Notes under the pieces: model-generated
What the model saw: only the letters and a program-made list of their open reading frames with translations
What the model was told of the DNA's origin: nothing
Database searches by the model: none
Source of the DNA: Caldilineaceae bacterium
Lineage (GTDB): Bacteria; Chloroflexota; Anaerolineae; Caldilineales; Caldilineaceae
Direction: 5' to 3'
Assembly (NCBI GenBank): GCA_022842065.1
Contig: JALHQH010000026.1
Location: 1 to 64,000 of the forward strand
Length of the DNA: 64,000 bases
Translations under genes and position numbers: made by a program
Part shown: positions 63,801 to 64,000 of the stretch, piece after piece
How positions within the stretch are numbered: position 1 is the first letter of the stretch
Layout: the number at the start of each line of letters is the position of its first letter

Positions 63801-64000
63801 TGGACATCATTTACGGCACCACTCGCGCTGCCCAGCGTTTCTGGGAGTTCGATGCTCGCGGTGGCTGCACTAAGCCCATCGTTGTCGATGGCGATGGTCT
63901 CCAAGGTCAGGGTGGACTTGGCCACGGTGAGTGCAAGTTGGCTCAGGCTGGCGGTGAAGTCGCCATTGTTGTCAATCGTAAAGATGATCGCCGTGTCCTG
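57884..64000 (-). CDS. Giant extracellular repeat protein (5' end outside the window)
   Basis: At least 2038 residues; the frame is still open at 64000, so the N-terminus and signal peptide are missing. The N-terminal ~830 residues seen consist of about 127-residue beta-rich repeats in a two-unit period of about 254 residues (762 bp), marked by KIGDGSKLTI, LAVS...YTINA and LSLTLAK. They are followed by a unique segment with two cysteine pairs (CISGYCKG), two DUF4397-like modules (VDLYLDGQPLFANL, STYALLTPGDHRF), an Fn3-like module (LLVEWAAPNPDADSYVV), and three Ig-like modules. The last residues are YLPVIAR. This is an exported surface or matrix protein; adhesion or structural role is inferred. 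Confidence 0.88.
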   Translation of the reverse strand, partial: QDTAIIFTIDNNGDFTASLSQLALTVAKSTLTLETIAIDNDGLSAATASIELPETLGSASGAVNDVQITGDGLAISGGSFALPTVKIGDGSKLTISAITATLAVSDTHYTINANATLNINLPDNKQSPQITFAIDSNGNLDATLNSLSLTLAKTTLAMQNVAVDNDGLAVGSATLTLPPSLGSTTGTIAGVYINDSGLVFDQAQIALPDIALGSTSNNPKLKIAGPKVTLQVQNDDYLFGGSGTLQIRLPSNSQDTAITFTINNSGDFTASLSQLSLTVAKATLSLQTIAIDNNGLTATTASIQLPSTLGGASGALTNVKITADGLAISGGSFALPTVKIGDGSKLTITAITASLAVSGSDYTINASATLNVNLPSNQQAVALGFVVDQNGNLQGSLDKLVLTIAKGTLTINSLTLNNNGLLAASAALALPAKLAKGAAPTTVNDIRITAAGLQIGSGTIGLPDLYLTNSNSSQIRLHNLQATISTVNVTANVAASAAQATGAGFQPVAFTAADQLQSPAALAPSQALIFTLSGNLSLRLPQNNKSNIGITATINENGDFSATLSELALTLAQAELKVSGLTFENEGATASSAAVTLPASLGGAKGNVSGVRIDSNGLTVNGGGLTFDVPEFKLGGSSGFAVSGKTAGTKPKATIQLEGGGSFTDATYRLALEGRVTVSIPGSNSSAIGQISVTSRGDVGGSLDGLTLQLAGLALGASGVRINSVNGGTQLVMETAELQLPGNQGSAKVYQVVVDPVSGLSIGGGQFKLPTINSGGTTLALGGTLQREGSGYIIAANGTFSTKALAAAGGCTGIAVAAEIYASANNEAMVRFLSAPEHPVPTVAAAALIGPTAMDGLTLRAASLELNCQIPIGTTGMFLSYVRGSVTLGDQTVIQVAAGLTAGRQIAGTAVLSADAKMTMVPDPFSLALEGTVKVFIVEVGGAKANLTAKSFSATLWVKLAIIQGNVAIDAWSDTKGFHFSGEGRVAVGLVKGSIYSGTQTQDRQQTEQQQNCDSVFWGWFSCTWSTIVKVVKVIVAIDIPPWDLSLGDINVAAGEFTNGQWGFKGEVCISGYCKGVYLDTTGKVKFGNVDSYYRLTPPKLAQIRAAWAARANGEVLSAAANELLQGIELAPARTTINVPINGGNTVVFAFGITGLAPDLTLITPAGQRLDPQQLPTNIQYQEVPSYRAGQSVSAGVARLVRSAGLIQGAEAAAVSALDQQEYAQIVELIGNDPARLAEAIGVVSLLSTTTLTESAQLRVVNSRDQGGAVDLYLDGQPLFANLAMAGASNLDFISHYGTVPPGNHTLKVTTAGNANQVLLETNLTLALNQYATLVLLEQNGQLTSQLLSDRGEGAPVGQTAVRVLQLGAPTRQLSLLEGANLLFNNIGYGQGSTYALLTPGDHRFTLQGSDGQTTFDVTGLKEGEVYTIFLTKMMVNGSERVRTFAHTDLNVSRTTQIFYTVRNIAGGTWTIEISDDLTDDLFQFEVIGNNPPPALKLLNATVVEASRLDVSLQISSRTAGTLVSVYANPSATVRTIKDVNAAGVNESTVITSFTGVALAQGLPLPLDGSTQNQQFDISQLPSGTYQIWGEADDQNSGLVRVYAPNPVVIQHPWPSNWAAEVTVSQSYRDLLVEWAAPNPDADSYVVTIGTSPDTFSHSVEKEYVTAATLAALEPGVDYFLRILAIDSETGNSVQSQPIPVRTMTAEFDVTPPTVPLAMYPNDRLQGTLALQTNLVPYPDAIGFAVVSIPAGFSLSFDKPVFVPTTAQSAIPFTIRSSEAVSTGDYELTVMATGGGVSRQIPINVRVSRPSFLLQSTLNALELQRGGTAQATINTAPSEGSSSPINFQVTGAPLGIEWRFSQQTVTPGAATVLTLADTAELVGGTYPILVVGDDGTNQVRLELTIFVRKPSFEFTIDAQQLTLHPGGQQRLPLHLEPVLGWNEPITLAVQSSTAATELEAGFARDTAALLAAGDAPLPTTITIMPTDPVFIVINAKGNALTDKVTTLQLIATGADITRTIRLQVTTQPHRLYLPVIAR

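Noticed and set aside
1..64000. tRNA or rRNA genes
   Set aside because: No cloverleaf or rRNA-like sequence was recognised by eye; a tRNAscan and rRNA search would be decisive.

Overview
The window looks like chromosomal DNA of a Chloroflexota bacterium, probably of the Anaerolineae/Caldilineae type. This rests on three things. The last gene encodes a giant extracellular protein ending in YLPVIAR, the YLPxxxR-type C-terminus common on exported proteins of this phylum. There is a long AfsR/SARP-type BTAD-ATPase-TPR regulator whose linker (HPHQAGCPAC) is typical of the phylum. The intergenic spaces are full of G/C-rich nested hairpin repeats. No rRNA, tRNA, CRISPR array or phage structural gene was seen.

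Layout. (1) 0.1-7.1 kb: a minus-strand sugar operon (split transketolase, FGGY kinase, DUF2291 lipoprotein, RbsA-type ABC ATPase) divergent from a SorC-type regulator, with an AT-rich palindrome in the promoter gap. (2) 7.2-16.9 kb: mostly plus-strand single genes (S9 peptidase, 2-hydroxyacid dehydrogenase-like protein, DUF1304, HutD/Ves, beta carbonic anhydrase, methyltransferase, GNAT, YgiT-type zinc protein, MmcQ/YjbR, alditol oxidase). (3) 17.2-24.8 kb: a BatA/VWA pair converging on a transglutaminase/DUF58 pair, with an M24 peptidase between them. (4) 25-28 kb: PyrK-like flavoprotein, VIT/CCC1 transporter, diguanylate cyclase and a DUF1810 remnant. (5) 28.5-41.2 kb: a glycan locus with five glycosyltransferases, two sulfotransferases, a Wzm/Wzt-type ABC exporter and the AfsR-like regulator, whose N-terminus is a 12-bp tandem repeat. 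(6) 41.3-48.7 kb: mannonate dehydratase, HD-domain protein, AraC regulator/SDR pair, histidine kinase, a further sulfotransferase, and gene and transposase remnants. (7) 48.9-57.9 kb: an accessory stretch with a ceramidase-like enzyme, a stand-alone CHAT protease, a trypsin-like protease, and a same-strand series of small cassette-like genes (DUF1801, nucleotidyltransferase, DinB, VOC, DHFR-like, broken VOC) with one attC-like site. (8) 57.9-64 kb: the 3' part of the giant repeat protein gene, which runs off the right edge.

How it fits together. The first operon would import and phosphorylate a sugar or polyol and feed it to transketolase chemistry; the alditol oxidase at 15.6 kb is a possible but unlinked partner. 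The 28.5-41 kb block reads as synthesis, sulfation and ABC export of a surface glycan. The most dynamic region is 50-58 kb. A segment at 52.4-53.7 kb is a decayed copy of the 3' end of the giant gene plus its downstream flank, split by about 0.7 kb carrying two small genes. The parental copy has been hit by a CTAG-flanked palindromic element, and the decayed copy preserves the empty site. The CHAT and trypsin-like proteases beside it are the best candidate for an undescribed system, probably in stress or defence; that role is inference.
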